Origin: Timema cristinae
Taxonomy: Eukaryota; Arthropoda; Insecta; Phasmatodea; Timematidae
Assembly (NCBI GenBank): GCA_039000515.1
Contig: JBCFYV010000012.1
Location: forward strand, 37,527,407-37,591,406
Direction: 5' to 3'
Length of the DNA stretch: 64,000 nucleotides
Positions within the stretch are counted from its first letter, which is position 1; the number at the start of each line of letters is the position of its first letter. The notes under the pieces were generated by a model, which ran no database searches, was not told the origin of the DNA, and was given only the letters and a program-made list of their open reading frames with translations. Below, piece after piece: positions 11,601 to 22,578 of this stretch. Both the position numbers and the translations under genes were made by a program.

Positions 11601-12508
11601 TATTTTTACCCACATACTTGCTTTTATTTTCAGCGGTTGGTTTATGTAATTAATTGTATATGTATGGTATTGTATGTCTTGTGTCATTAAATTATCTGGT
11701 TTTGGAAAAATATATCTATCGCGTATTTATTTAAACGTGTGCCTGCTTCCATCCTCTACCTATAGGGATACCGGGCATAACATAACAATGGAAATGCTAA
11801 GGAGCGCTTACATTAAAGTTTATTTTGAAATTAAACTAAAGTTGATCACTCTAATGAGTGAAAATAGTCTCACAAACTTTTTTTTTTAATTTTCTTAACG
11901 CCCTTGAACACCTTCAAGACTTTAGAGTCGGATCGTCTTTGGTCTCCATTGTTGTTTGAGATCAGGGTTCAAACCCCAGTCAGATGCCCTGGGAAAGGGA
12001 ACGAGGAAAACAGGGGTTGGGGGATATTTACACATTAAGGTCATCTCTGCGGGGATTTCTTTCCCCTCTCAACCATACCCTTGGATAAAATTCATACAAA
12101 GCTTTTGCTGTGGTAAAGTCCATCAAGGAAGGAAACGTAGCGTGTTGTTTCTTTCCACAATCAACTCCGATACATTTTGTTGGTTCGAGTCCCGATGAGT
12201 TTGAGGATTATTAATTTTAACTTTGTGGTAAAGTAGGTGGGGTAATTTTATATATTAAAATAATCCCTGATAATTGATAAAATATTATTCGTACAAACAT
12301 ATCAATCACCATATAACCCATCAATATTAAACTCTCGTCATATTCATGTTTTATAAACTTAACTTAATAATGACGCAACCCGCTCCAACCTAAATACATA
12401 ATTATATTAGGATTTTGGTAGTTTCAAAAGTTACTAAGCTCATTTTAGTATTCATACGTTAGGTCATAATTATGATCTGCGGTAGTTGCTTTTTATAAAT
12501 ATCAATAT
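11601..12508. other. spacer with a tRNA-like B box
   Basis: No gene. AGGGTTCAAACCCCAG at about 11965-11980 is a perfect T-arm/B-box shape. No matching tRNA body is seen, so it is probably a worn SINE head. The rest is unique DNA. Confidence 0.4.
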
Positions 12509-12516
12509 CTATAGAA

Positions 12517-13163
12517 CATTAATTTTCAACCTTTTTCAACTCACAGTAGGTCAGTACAGCTGGCTACGGGTCTAAGGGTCCCAGATTCGATTCCCTTCAT
12601 GTATCTTTGGTATTTTTCCCTTTAGGGGAATAATCCCAATGGTCACCAGGGTTTAGTTAATTAGGCTTAAGTTAAGATTCACCACGGCTCCACAACATCA
12701 TAATAGCTATCATCCCATCATCTCATTGCGGGCATGAAATGTAGACAACCTCCTGTGGTGTACCCTGGTCAACGCTCTGTACCATCACAGCTGCTAATAG
12801 TCTACACATAAGGTGACCGAACCTGGACGTCAAAGTCCCTACCGGTCAAATGGGCCAAATGATTAAAAAAAAACTCATGGCACACTGAACAAGGTCTTAA
12901 AATTGTCAAGACACACAATCGTTTTTTTAATAAGAGAAATTATTATTAAAATGAAGAATAATAAGATCGTGCTTAAAAGCTCAATAGCTAAAATTGTAAT
13001 ATTTGTGTAATTTAAAGTAAATAATATTGATCATGGATTTAAAAAGCTACATTTTAATCCTTTATTTTATTTTATATTTGATCATTCTACAAAATTTTGC
13101 GGCACACCGGCTGACCCTTCATGGCACCGTAATATGCAGTGGCACACCGGTTGAAAAAATATA
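12517..13163. mobile_element. hAT-type non-autonomous element interrupted by a SINE
   Basis: The left end (CATTAATTTTCAACCTTTTT) and right end (complement TATATTTTTTCAACC) form imperfect terminal inverted repeats around TTTTCAACC, typical of many hAT elements. A perfect 8-bp TSD CTATAGAA flanks it at 12509-12516 and 13164-13171, the length expected for hAT. Two GGCACACCGG blocks near 13101 and 13141 are also characteristic of such elements. A family E SINE (12553-12866) is inserted in the left half. No transposase is encoded. Confidence 0.75.
12553..12866 (+). mobile_element. SINE family E inside the hAT element
   Basis: Begins with a tRNA-like head (CAGCTGGCTACGGGTCTAAG, B box GATTCGATTCCC) and runs through the same body as 9583-9918 in the opposite orientation. 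It sits within the hAT element bounded by CTATAGAA, so it is younger than that element. Confidence 0.75.
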
Positions 13164-13171
13164 CTATAGAA

Positions 13172-13941
13172 TGATACCATTAGTAGAGTAAAATATTATT
13201 AATGTTGAATAACCTATGATATTTTCTTAAGGCGCTTGGCCCTGTCAGTGCAAGTCTAAAACCTATTGTGTGGGATTGTGAGGGGGGGGGGGGGGAGGTG
13301 AAAGGCGTGGTGTGGCTTCACAACCGACCAAAGTATTCTTCCGCACCAACAAGAAAAGATGTATTACGGAAACCGTAGATGGCGGCACTAGCTACCGGAC
13401 GAGTCTTGCTGAAAAATTATACGTTTGGAAATATCAATTTTTATGAGAGCGAGTGAAATTTTTATAGTAATATTTTCGGCACCTCTTCTAAGATAGTGAA
13501 TCAATGTTTATTAGGTGTTACATTTTCTTATTTTTTTTGTTATGAAACCAGCAGTTTTCTACTGGAAAATGTCAGAATTATTGATATTTGATCACTGTTA
13601 AAATTATATAGGTGTGTATATAAAAAGTATAAATTAATCAACCTGTTTCTATTCTTGAACACACCGTTTCTGAAAAGAAGATTGCAAAACAATAAACATT
13701 CTTGAAGATAAACGTTTGTTCATATGGGCCTGCATTTCCACTCCAAATGAAAAGGGCCAATCGCCTTAAAGGTCATCCTATCAGAATCCTAGTGCATAAG
13801 TAATTATTTGCTTCTTCGTAGGAGTTTCCGAGAGCTGCACTATTTTTTAATGCAGTTTCATAAGCTCTATCTTAATACAAACATTTAAAATAAAGGGTTT
13901 TTCGAAAATATCTTTTACAATTTAATAGTAATTTTTCCCCA
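13172..13941. other. unique DNA with poly-G tract
   Basis: A run of about 15 G at 13281-13296 and a GATGGCGGC motif at about 13378 (YY1-like) are the only landmarks. No gene-like frame. Confidence 0.4.
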
Positions 13942-14126
13942 ACATCTTAGCTCAAGTGATAGCGTGTCTATCTACTGAAATATGATTCCTGGGTTCCTTC
14001 CCCAACATGGCTGAAAAATTTATGATTGTTGAAATATGGGTTTGCCCTTTCACAGTGATGAATTATTAGACGGGAATTGGATGTTGTATCTGTTTTAGAT
14101 TTAAATTAGTTTATAAATTGTGTGAT
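13942..14126 (+). mobile_element. SINE family F, diverged copy
   Basis: tRNA-like start CTTAGCTCAAGTGATAGCG, then TTCCCAACATGGC and TTTCACAGTGATGAATTA. The same order occurs at 43719-43950. It carries an A-box-like TAGCTCAAGTGATAGC, and the B box is worn. It has no ACCCGAACGGGT tail, so this is another SINE lineage. Confidence 0.65.
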
Positions 14127-14550
14127 TGTATAATCAGTCACTTCAGAGAGTGCACGTTATGTATCTCAATTTTAAAAATGCAATTTTTTCCGTTCTTTTA
14201 TTTAGTTTAAGATAATCAAATTCTTAAAGCAAAGTTTATTCACTTTATCAAATTTTAATTTAAAAAACCCTTTAAAAAATGAATTTGTGGATTTGGTTGG
14301 CTCTTTGTTTGAGATGATATAATTTCACAATTCTAGGACTACTAGAAAATTGTATCTAATCATTTTGAAATTAAAACTAAGGGATTGAATATTAATTGAT
14401 GAATATATGAGTCAGGCTGATTAATCTAACGAGATAAAAATTTCTTGTACATGGGCACTTTATAAATTTAAATTGTTTACATATACACAACCCATCTTCA
14501 CTTCCTGCTGTTACAGTTAAATTACTAACTTTTATTTTTTAATTATTTAA
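14127..14550. other. AT-rich spacer with SINE-D tail scrap
   Basis: AGAGAGTGCACGTTA at about 14145-14160 matches the 3-prime region of family D. The rest is AT-rich with no gene. Confidence 0.4.
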
Positions 14551-14822
14551 GATATTTAACGTGCACTTTCTGAACAGGGTGATTATATCAGCATACGAGA
14601 ATGTCTATGAGTACACGCCAAAGAGTCTACCAATTTTTCTGGGGAAGGTATTTTCACATACTTTCCAGGGTTCTTTTACATGCCACAATCGACTTGGGAC
14701 CAAAGGAAGGAAGTTTTGCTATGGATTTTTATCACGAAAGAAAAATCCATCTACCCTAGTTGGGTTTGAACCCATGAACATTGGATCATGAAGCGAGCAC
14801 TTTATCCAAAGACCCTCGAGGT
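14551..14822 (-). mobile_element. SINE family D
   Basis: On the minus strand it opens with a tRNA-like head ending in a perfect T-arm GGGTTCAAACCC (complement at about 14761-14773). It passes through a body with a short internal inverted repeat (GGATTTTTATC... / GAAAAATCC) and ends with the complement of AACGTGCACTTTCTG. Related copies lie at 38362-38520 and 38521-38800. Confidence 0.7.
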
Positions 14823-15374
14823 TGACTATAATTAGACTAAATATTCGCATAGGTATCATAATTTGTTCCATCAGGGGTGCTGTCAACTTTACATATCTGG
14901 TATAATGTCCTGATTTAATCGGAATAAAGCTCGCATCAGAATATATCTTGTCACTGCTGGGTTAACAAGTATCGTACTGCTTCCATCCTATGTACCGTTA
15001 TTTAGGACAGAACACAACTTGTTATAAAAACGAACGTGTCTTGTTGGAACTATTCACTGTCACGCGATGCTTCTTGACTCCTTGTTCTGATTGAATAACA
15101 TTATGGGAGATTTACGTATAAGTTTCTAATATAAAGCTGTGCAGCCATTTTGTTGTTGGTTAAGAAAAACAGCTCACTTTCTAGATTATGGTGGAATGGA
15201 AGGTAACGCTTGTCAAGGCAAGTTTCTTTTTAATTCTATAACAAACAACTTATTGTCTAATATAAATAAAAAGTCGACCAGTTTAAATTTCCACACAGAG
15301 TAATTTACACATTTCTTGAAACCATTTCAACACTTTTTCTGATCAAAAAAAGTAAAATAGTTCTCCAGTTTATT
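14823..15374. other. unique spacer, no recognised feature
   Basis: No coding frame, tRNA or repeat family recognised. Confidence 0.4.
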
Positions 15375-15620
15375 TAGCACCGCGTCTTACTAACCGTTCG
15401 GGTTATACGCTTTAAGTATTATTTACGTTAATGGATTTAGGAATTGAGAAGGTTGAATTAGAGGAAGTGAACCCGGATTTTCGTGGAGGGAGAGTGGAAA
15501 ACCCTTTAGGATAAACCCCCCCCAGTTCACCCGACCGAGATTCGAACATCGATCTCCCCGTCATCAGCAGTCGAGCTCAACACGACAAGCGCAATAGCCA
15601 ACTACGCCACCGAGGCGGGT
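15375..15620 (-). mobile_element. SINE family C
   Basis: On the minus strand the head is CCCGCCTCGGTGGCGTAGTT, the B box is GTTCGAATCTC, and the tail is the ACCCGAACGGGT type shared with families A and B. It differs from family B in the head and in the GTGAACTGG block. Head and T-arm are well preserved, so it is probably a younger insertion. Confidence 0.88.
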
Positions 15621-15644
15621 TGTTTTTATTCATGTGTATAAAAT

Positions 15645-15692
15645 ATATATATATATATATTTATATATATAATATATATATATGTGTGTGTG
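15645..15692. repeat. (TA)n/(TG)n microsatellite
   Basis: Alternating TA with a short TG run at the right end. Simple sequence. Confidence 0.9.
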
Positions 15693-15825
15693 TTTACGTA
15701 ATAGAAATAAAACTCTTACAAACAATCAAACAAATTACTACAAAAATGTGAAAACAAAAGGTCCCCACAAATGTTGGTCTTATAATTGTGAAATTGTTAA
15801 TCCATTAATTGTGTGGGGTTTATTT

Positions 15826-15958
15826 TAGCACCACGTTTTACTATCCATTTGGGTTGCACGCATATGTAATAACTACCCTAATTGTTTTAGGGATTAGGAA
15901 GGTTATATTTAGAGGAAGCGTACCCACATTTTCGTGGGGGAGAGAAGAAAACTATGCA
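15826..15958 (-). mobile_element. SINE family B, 5-prime truncated
   Basis: The tail complement (GCACCACGTTTTACTATCC) and the first half of the body are present. The tRNA head is missing. Confidence 0.75.
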
Positions 15959-15998
15959 GAAGTTCATATTGATAGATAGTTTCAATGCCGTAAAAAAT

Positions 15999-16171
15999 AA
16001 TTATATTTCTTAATCTGTCATTTCACCATGATCACACTAGATTGTCTGACGTGAATACTATTAGTGTCTGGCCAACAATAAATAATTAATTTCTTAACTG
16101 TCATTTCACATGATCACATAGATGTCTGGACTGAATTACTATTAGTGTCTGGCCAACAATAAATAATAATT
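15999..16171. repeat. 85-bp tandem duplication, copies differing by single-base dropouts
   Basis: Two adjacent copies (about 15999-16085 and 16084-16171) end identically (GTGTCTGGCCAACAATAAAT). The second differs from the first mainly by loss of single bases (CACCATG/CACATG, AGATTGTC/AGATGTC), a pattern more like sequencing error than natural divergence. Confidence 0.8.
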
Positions 16172-16544
16172 CGATAAGAAGAACCACCAAATTGAAAATT
16201 TTGGCTAAGAACCTAAAAAAAGTAAGATATTTTTGCATAGCGCTATTGAGTATTATGATTATTATGATTTTTTTTTACATAGTTTATCATTTTGCACAGC
16301 TCTAGAACTACCAGATATTTTTCGTTAACTGCCAGATTAAGGAATTCAGGGGCTGGGGGCCACTTACAAAATGTGGAACCCCATGACCTGTTTTTAAATT
16401 TTTAGTATGAGAAGGCCAAACAAACTTAAGATCGGAAGCAAAATAGCCTTTATTTTAATAATCAAACCAAAAATAAACTGTGTTACACTTGTTGATAGTT
16501 TGGATATCAGGTTACATTAATTTTTTTTAAATAAATTGTCTTTA
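16172..16544. other. spacer, nothing recognised
   Basis: No gene or repeat family recognised. Confidence 0.4.
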
Positions 16545-16788
16545 ACCACTTTAATGGTGGAATGGTATAAGGAAATACCCTCTCAATTAACTGGACTGCA
16601 AATGACGAGGATATCGGGGCTAGAATCCCAGCTAGGTGTACTGAGTTGGTGGTGGTTTTCCACTATCTATCCACGCAAATTCGAGTAAACTTTCTCCATA
16701 TTCCCTCTCCTCATCCCTAACAAGTTAGCGTATTTAATACACATACGTAAAGCCAGAACGTATAGTGAGTGAGACGTGGTGATAAAAA
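16545..16788 (+). mobile_element. SINE family B
   Basis: Landmarks in order: head TGGTGGAATGGTATAAGG, worn B box GGCTAGAATCCC, GTGTACTGAG, GTTTTCCACT, CACGCAAATTCGAGT and a tail ending GACGTGGTGATAAAA. The tail hairpin is degraded (CCAGAACGTA). Confidence 0.75.
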
Positions 16789-17320
16789 TAAAAACACTCT
16801 TTTTACATTGTTAAAATAATAAAAATCTTAACGTTATAGTATCACTATAATATATATACACCAAAATCTAGACTTCTGGGCATAACATTTAATGATTAAA
16901 AATAGGTTTTCTAGGTGTCCCTCAAGCAAGGGGCCCGTGGCCGAGGCCCCTGTGAGCCCCATCTTAGTCCGGACATTATGGATGATATACTAAAAAATCA
17001 ATGAAGGTTACATGTATCCAAACATATATTTGACTCAAATTTTTATTTAGTAAAAAATAGAGAGAGTTTTTTTTCTAAATTAAAGCGTATCTATCATTAA
17101 TTGAGACCGTTTTGTTTTGTTTCTCTTGCGTGACTGGACAATCTAGCATGATAATAAAATGAATTTAAATGAAACATCTATAATCACTTAATGGTAATCA
17201 TCAATGTCCTCTTTATTAAAATTCTTCAGGAGGAAGATATTCAACCAGTTTATCCCGAGAATTAAAAGCATCCCACTTATCCGTGAAGTTTGTTTTATTT
17301 TCCCGACTCGTCCAGTGAAG
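16789..17320. other. AT-rich DNA upstream of the GT92 gene
   Basis: No gene. Composition changes sharply at about 17300 from AT-rich to the GC/CpG-rich start of the GT92 locus. A stretch near 16925-16970 (GGGGCCCGTGGCCGAGGCCC) is locally GC-rich with no assigned role. Confidence 0.4.
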
Positions 17321-17505
17321 GGGAGAGGGGTATACCCGAGGTAGAAGGGGAAATAGGAGAGACGAGCTAGCGGCGCTTGAGGAGGGAGGGAGGGTGAGTA
17401 TCACCGCTCTAGCAGTTGTCGGCGAGGTCTCCATCGTCATTCATGTTTCCCTCGCGCTCCGCAACGTTTTTACGTCCGCGATTCCCCCGCTGCAACGGAT
17501 CGCCG
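17321..17505 (+). promoter_or_regulatory. CpG-rich 5-prime region of the GT92 gene
   Basis: GC- and CpG-rich compared with all flanking DNA, with purine-rich GGAGGGAGGGAGG near 17380-17393. No TATA box is visible. The coding frame is open upstream to 17413 and first closed by a TAG at 17410-17412. That TAG lies in CTCTAGCAG, which itself looks like a splice acceptor, so an upstream coding exon cannot be excluded. Confidence 0.4.
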
Positions 17506-18993
17506 ATGGAACCTCGCCCGCGGCGAGGCTCCCGTTGGCTTCTGGGGGTGTTGCTGTGTGGCGCGTGTCTCGCCGTCAGCCTCCTAGGGGTCGCCGATCA
17601 ACTCCGCGAGCTGTCATCACTTCACGGACCTCCTCCGGTGGTTTTGGAGCCCTCTCAGACGCTCCACTCTCGAACCATCGTCGCATACTCCCTGGAACGA
17701 CAGGTGGAGATGGAGCAGAGGGTGCCCATATCATGCTTGAACCCCGTCCTACAGCCAAGACCCTGGGAGATCCACAGAAACAACGCTTACTGGCAGCGTC
17801 CTACTGGTCACGTGTACCTCTACTCGGCCCACTATGACGTGCGGTTGCCGCAGTATCCCTACGTCAGAGTCATAGGTATGGTGGAGGGGCGAGCCAACAC
17901 ATCGTTGTTTTGCCAGGTATGGATCGAATCCCGGCTTGAACCCATCGTTCTGGAAGTCCTCGAGACCGGCATTTGGGTGCCCGAGTGGGATGAAAAGGCG
18001 GGAGACGCGGAGGTCGCCTATAGGCCTGTGCTGCTCAGTTGTCCTATCCCTAGGAACGCTATCCACAAGAACCACATTCCCAGCGCCGTGTCTATAGTAG
18101 AGCGCCCTTGCGAGCATGCGACGACCTTGATGGCCATCGCGGGGCCGAACAGGTCGCCGAAGAAAGACTTCGCGGTGTGCGTAAAGGGTTTGGACTTCCC
18201 CATAGAGGATATATCCAGAAGATTAGTAGAATGGTTCGAACTAAACGTCCTCTTAGGGGTCGATAAAATGTTCGTCTACGTCTACAGTGTACATTCAAAC
18301 ATCAAGCGTGTCCTGAACTATTATTCTAGTCTGGGGGTAGTGAAAGTCATCCCTTTATCGTTACCTGGTCGTCAGCCAAACACCCCCTTGAAGCGTTCGG
18401 AATTCCTGAGGTCACAACTTTGGCAGAAGCGTCGCAATGAGTTGGTTCCGTACAACGACTGCTACTACAGGAACCTCTACACCCACAAATACGTAGTTCC
18501 TCTCGACATCGATGAAGTGATAGTCCCTGTTCGAGTCCGGACTTGGTTGGAAGTGTTGGACGAGTTGGATCCGAAATCACTCGAGAATTTCTCATCTTTC
18601 TCTGTAAGGAACGCATATTTCTTCGACAGCTTCCCCGTGTCGGGTGAAGACGTGTACCCGAACCACCTGCACGTCCTCAGGCACACGACAAGGAGCGCCA
18701 ACTTGAGCCGGGAGGATGAGGCGGTAAAGAGCTTCGTGTCGACGGGTGCAGCCCTCACCGTGTTTAACCACTATACCCTGCGGACGTTAGACCCCGCGGT
18801 GAGAAGAAACCTAGTTCTGGACAGGTCCTTGGTTCAGATGAACCATTACAAGGCTGAGTGTTCACCGATGATGGTGCCAGACTGCGTTACCAACTTCCTC
18901 AGGTATCGAACTGAGGACCGGCTGGTGTGGAAGTATGGGCCGGAACTTGTCAAGAGGGTGGAGCCCATCCTCAGGAAACTGCGCCTTCTTTGA
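17506..18993 (+). CDS. glycosyltransferase family 92 (GT92/DUF23) protein, single open frame
   Basis: Encodes 495 residues from the ATG at 17506. An in-frame ATG at 17443 would add 21 residues; the downstream start is preferred because it gives a short basic tail directly before the membrane anchor. Residues 11-31 (WLLGVLLCGACLAVSLLGVA) form a signal anchor, predicting a type II Golgi/ER membrane enzyme with a lumenal catalytic part. The GT92 domain starts near residue 222 (FAVCVKGLDFP). It includes LVEWFELNVLLGVDKMFVYV (about 240-259), the metal-binding-type DID in VPLDIDEVIVP (about 331-341), NHYT (421-424) and MNHYKAEC (445-452), matching the conserved HY-x-x-C end of the family. N-glycosylation sequons occur near residues 131, 215, 361 and 399. 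Known GT92 members include nematode GALT-1, a galactosyltransferase acting on core fucose of N-glycans; the substrate here is not determinable. The absence of introns is notable. Confidence 0.93.
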   Translation: MEPRPRRGSRWLLGVLLCGACLAVSLLGVADQLRELSSLHGPPPVVLEPSQTLHSRTIVAYSLERQVEMEQRVPISCLNPVLQPRPWEIHRNNAYWQRPTGHVYLYSAHYDVRLPQYPYVRVIGMVEGRANTSLFCQVWIESRLEPIVLEVLETGIWVPEWDEKAGDAEVAYRPVLLSCPIPRNAIHKNHIPSAVSIVERPCEHATTLMAIAGPNRSPKKDFAVCVKGLDFPIEDISRRLVEWFELNVLLGVDKMFVYVYSVHSNIKRVLNYYSSLGVVKVIPLSLPGRQPNTPLKRSEFLRSQLWQKRRNELVPYNDCYYRNLYTHKYVVPLDIDEVIVPVRVRTWLEVLDELDPKSLENFSSFSVRNAYFFDSFPVSGEDVYPNHLHVLRHTTRSANLSREDEAVKSFVSTGAALTVFNHYTLRTLDPAVRRNLVLDRSLVQMNHYKAECSPMMVPDCVTNFLRYRTEDRLVWKYGPELVKRVEPILRKLRLL

Positions 18994-19256
18994 GTCATAC
19001 GCGATGAAAGGGACTCACGTGATACGTTCTAAGGACATCTTAGGTCGAGTTCGTTACGTTAGAATGTATTCGATAAACTAGATCGATGTGAGATATGTTT
19101 AAGTGCTAGTGAATTTCATATTATTGATTCATTAAAAGACATATTGTATTTCAAGCTTCTGGGAGGAAATCAAATTATTGTGATATCTCCATACGAAAAA
19201 AAATACTACCAATAACTCCTTTACTCTTATGATTTCCACTCTTAGGTGAAAAGATA

Positions 19257-19262
19257 AATAAA
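19257..19262 (+). terminator. possible poly(A) signal of the GT92 gene
   Basis: First canonical AATAAA after the stop codon, about 264 nt downstream. A variant ATTAAA lies earlier at about 19130-19135. The choice between them cannot be made from sequence alone. Confidence 0.4.
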
Positions 19263-21440
19263 AACTGTTAAAATCGTTGAAAGTATAAATCTTAAGTTAT
19301 CTTTGACTATGAGATATTATTTACAGGGTCATAACTATAATTTATTTTAGATTGAATTATTTCTACACTAGATGAATCGTGTTGATATTTGCATTAGAAA
19401 GTACTAAGGGAATTTTAAATGTTCCTTCTTGAATTATTTAAAATATTTTAAAGCATATTTGGTTTTGAAGGTGTTATGCATTATATATGAATCAAATAAT
19501 CCTCCTTACTAAATATAGAAGACGATAATAATAAGAATAATTTTTTTTAAAACACTTTCGATGAAGGGGGGGGGACTTAGCGCACAAACTTCCCTATCTT
19601 TTTTTTTCTCTAAGGCCTTGATTATTACATTCATGTTTAATTATGTTGATTAATGTTTAGTAAATAGGTGACAACATTTTGGCTCTTAATTTGTATATGC
19701 TAAACTTTTGTTGATAGAAGTTTAATTTTTACTAAATTAACTGACATAAGAGAGCGCTAAATATGTATACCTTCAAACAAGGGCGTGAAAAGCTGCTTTT
19801 TCTAGGGGGGGAGGGGGGTCCACTAACAGAATCTAAGAGGGTCAGGCCCCTCCTGACCCTGTCATTTCTTTCAAATTTGTCATAGTTAGAAAATAATGTT
19901 TTGAAAAAGTAGGTGGGTTGAGATAATGGGTGAGGAAAGGGTAGTAAGCCTACCTACATAAGCTAACAACTCCACTTCTGACAGTTCTGTTATTTAATCT
20001 GCTCTTTTCTTAGGGCCATTACTCAGGTAGAATTTTACACTTGATATCAAAAATGTTTGCCTCATTCTCTAGGACCCCACTTACTTGGCTCATTCCATGA
20101 AACGTCCTTTGTTTTTCAATACTATATGAATATATGAGAAAAGAAGTACAGTATTTAAAATGTTGGCAAAGCTAATTTTACAATCAGAGTTTTACCAAAT
20201 GTATCTTGAAGATGAATATTAAAATATTCATTAACTAATATTAGGCTAGTGGCATATACAATTAAAACTGTAGTAGGGGTAAAAAACTTAAACATTGGGA
20301 TTTAGATGTATTTTGGATCCTCTTCAAGGGGACGTCCAACAAATTCCACCCCCACCTTCCTACGCCCTTGCCCGCAAATAATAGTTTTTCTTCTAACTCC
20401 TAAAATATTTCGGGCTATCCGATAATAATGGTTTAGACATGTTCGTGAGTTTGCGATGAAAGACTTTACTTTATCAACTAATTGACTTTTGGCGAGATTT
20501 GTTTCATGCTTGATTGCAATATAGTACGATGTAAAATAGTCCTTGTTGCTGTCATTGACGGTAAATGTACAGTAACGAGAATTTAAAAAAAACGTGGCTG
20601 AACTTCGATGTAACCAAGACTGTAAAGCAGTGCTACTTTTTTTATTATTTTATTTTTGCGTGTGTAAATGGGAGTTCCAATCCACGAAAGAAAAGGTATT
20701 TACTGTGGTAACAAAACGTGTTTGTGAATATTGTGATACCTACAAAATTAGTTCTAGATGATTTAGTTCCTTCTGTATGTATTTATTTAATGGTTAGAAA
20801 AGATAATAAAAAATAATTTTCATGTGGCATTAAAATTCGACAGTATATTAAAATAATGTGGTATTTATTTATTTTTTGTGAGTTATTTAAAACTATAGTG
20901 GCGCATTCAAGGTGAATGGGGGGAACAGATGTGAGAGGTGAGGCAGGTGAGACATTCGCCTTCTCAATGACCATATATCATTTTAATAAAAGTTTTAACA
21001 TTTATGAAGTAAAGCTATAATATAGTAATGAAAATTTATCCAATGCATAGACCAAATTTTAAGTGCTGCCTTAAGCCTTAAACCCAAGAGGGGTTTAAAT
21101 TCAGGGTGTTACACTCGTTCTCAGACCCTGAATGTTTCTCATACGCCAATTACGCCCATTAGTTTGAAAGCTATAAGGAAAACTCAGGGGCCGAGAGCGA
21201 GTGAAACAACCTGTAGGAGGATTAAAAAAGTACAACTAAAAGTGAAATTGGGAAAACACATAATTCCGCCACCCTCATCCTTAATATTGAAAGTAGGTCT
21301 CTGGGTTCGCCACTGTAAAAATGAATAATTGAAAGATAGAATGGAACAAAATAATTTTTATTTATGAATCACTCAATGTATTATAAAAGATAAAACATTA
21401 TGAAAGGTATCAAAGAGAGTTATACTAAAACAATCTTTAA
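19263..21440. other. long AT-rich intergenic stretch
   Basis: No coding frame of note. G-rich patches follow (GGGGGGGG near 19566, GGGGGGGAGGGGGG near 19806). A CAAGGTGAATGGG motif at about 20908 recalls CAAGGTAAATG-type motifs at 2812 and 10353. Nothing that can be assigned. Confidence 0.4.
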
Positions 21441-21465
21441 AGTATACATGAAACATTTATTATAT

Positions 21466-21470
21466 TATTA

Positions 21471-21526
<56 letters not shown>

Positions 21527-21664
21527 GCACCACGTCTTACTACCCGTTCGGGTTATACGCACTTACGCTAATGTGTAATGGTAGGGTGATTGTGAGATGA
21601 AATGAAGGACCTACAGCTTAACGTGGAATCCGAACCACGGTAGAGGCCTGGCATTCCCCACATT
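21466..21664 (-). mobile_element. SINE family A, 5-prime truncated, long (ATT)n tail
   Basis: A tail of about 20 ATT units precedes the shared tail complement CCGTTCGGGTTATACGC and the 3-prime half of the family A body, which stops at CCCCACATT. No clear TSD because the left flank is itself ATT-rich. Confidence 0.9.
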
Positions 21665-22105
21665 ACTGATTATATGATAAATAACTATAGTAAAAATCAG
21701 GGGTGTTGAACGAAATATATTTTAGGGGGTGAACCAGTGTTTTTCCCAACTCTTAGCATTCTGAGATTAGAAAAATTCCCACCCAAGTGGCAAAGGAGAG
21801 TATACAAGGGCAATGTTGGGAACGGTGGGGAGGGGTTGTGAGTAGGGTCAGGAGGTTCCCAGAATTTATTTTTAAATTTGGGGTGATAATCAAGCCTTTA
21901 ACCGAGCCGCATTTTTTAAATGTATTTGTTAATCCTGGATTTTTCACGCTACAAGGCTTTCTCAGTACATAAAGAAATAACTTGAGTTATTATTTATTTC
22001 GTTTTACCTGGATCCGAGCTAAATATGCAATTGAGCAAAATATATTTATCTAGATTTGCAAATATCGTACAATACGTGTATTTTTAGATTAAAAAATATA
22101 AATAA
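21665..22105. other. spacer with a small hAT-like end
   Basis: CCAGTGTTTTTCCCAAC at about 21733 and GTTGGGAACGGTGG at about 21817 face each other like worn hAT termini about 95 bp apart. No TSD is evident. The rest is unique. Confidence 0.35.
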
Positions 22106-22113
22106 CTTTATCA

Positions 22114-22570
22114 CAGAGGTTTCCAACATTTTGTAGTTTATGAACACAACTTTTATTTCTGCTGCCATCGCGACCCTTTGATAACTTAAAAGCGTTCTAA
22201 TCCTAGTTTTAAAGTTTTTTTTTCACTGTGTCTTATTACCAGCCCAGCCTATTTACATTTAACTACACCAGTGTGATAGGTAAATTTAGAGGTTAAAGAG
22301 AATCAACAAGCACGGGGGTGGGGATGATTTATATTATGCTAGCATCATTAAAAGGCGACCACAGTAAACAAGTCAGCAAGAAGCTATCAGAATGGAATAG
22401 CCAAAAGGAACCTAAGCAGTGACGTGGTAGTTTACATTACTTTAAAAACTTACATTTCTATTAAAATTTAGCATCTTCCTATAATCATTAAAATCCTTTA
22501 AAAAGTAAATATATATCTAAAACCTCTATATTGTGACCCGACCCTGCGACCCAAAGTTTGGAAACCGTTG
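22114..22570. mobile_element. hAT-type non-autonomous element
   Basis: The left end CAGAGGTTTCCAACATTTTG and the right-end complement CAACGGTTTCCAAACTTTGG are imperfect terminal inverted repeats. The flanks CTTTATCA (22106-22113) and CCTTATTA (22571-22578) match at 6 of 8 positions, plausible for an aged hAT TSD. GCGACCC blocks near both ends are typical of the group. A worn SINE-B fragment lies inside. Confidence 0.65.
22222..22335 (-). mobile_element. SINE family B fragment within hAT element
   Basis: Tail complement CACTGTGTCTTATTACCAGC and the adjoining body. Heavily diverged and 5-prime truncated. Confidence 0.5.
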
Positions 22571-22578
22571 CCTTATTA

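Noticed and set aside
17394..18758. Other open frames overlapping the GT92 gene on both strands
   Set aside because: They are shadows caused by high GC content. Only the 17506-18993 frame has membrane anchor and GT92 motifs.
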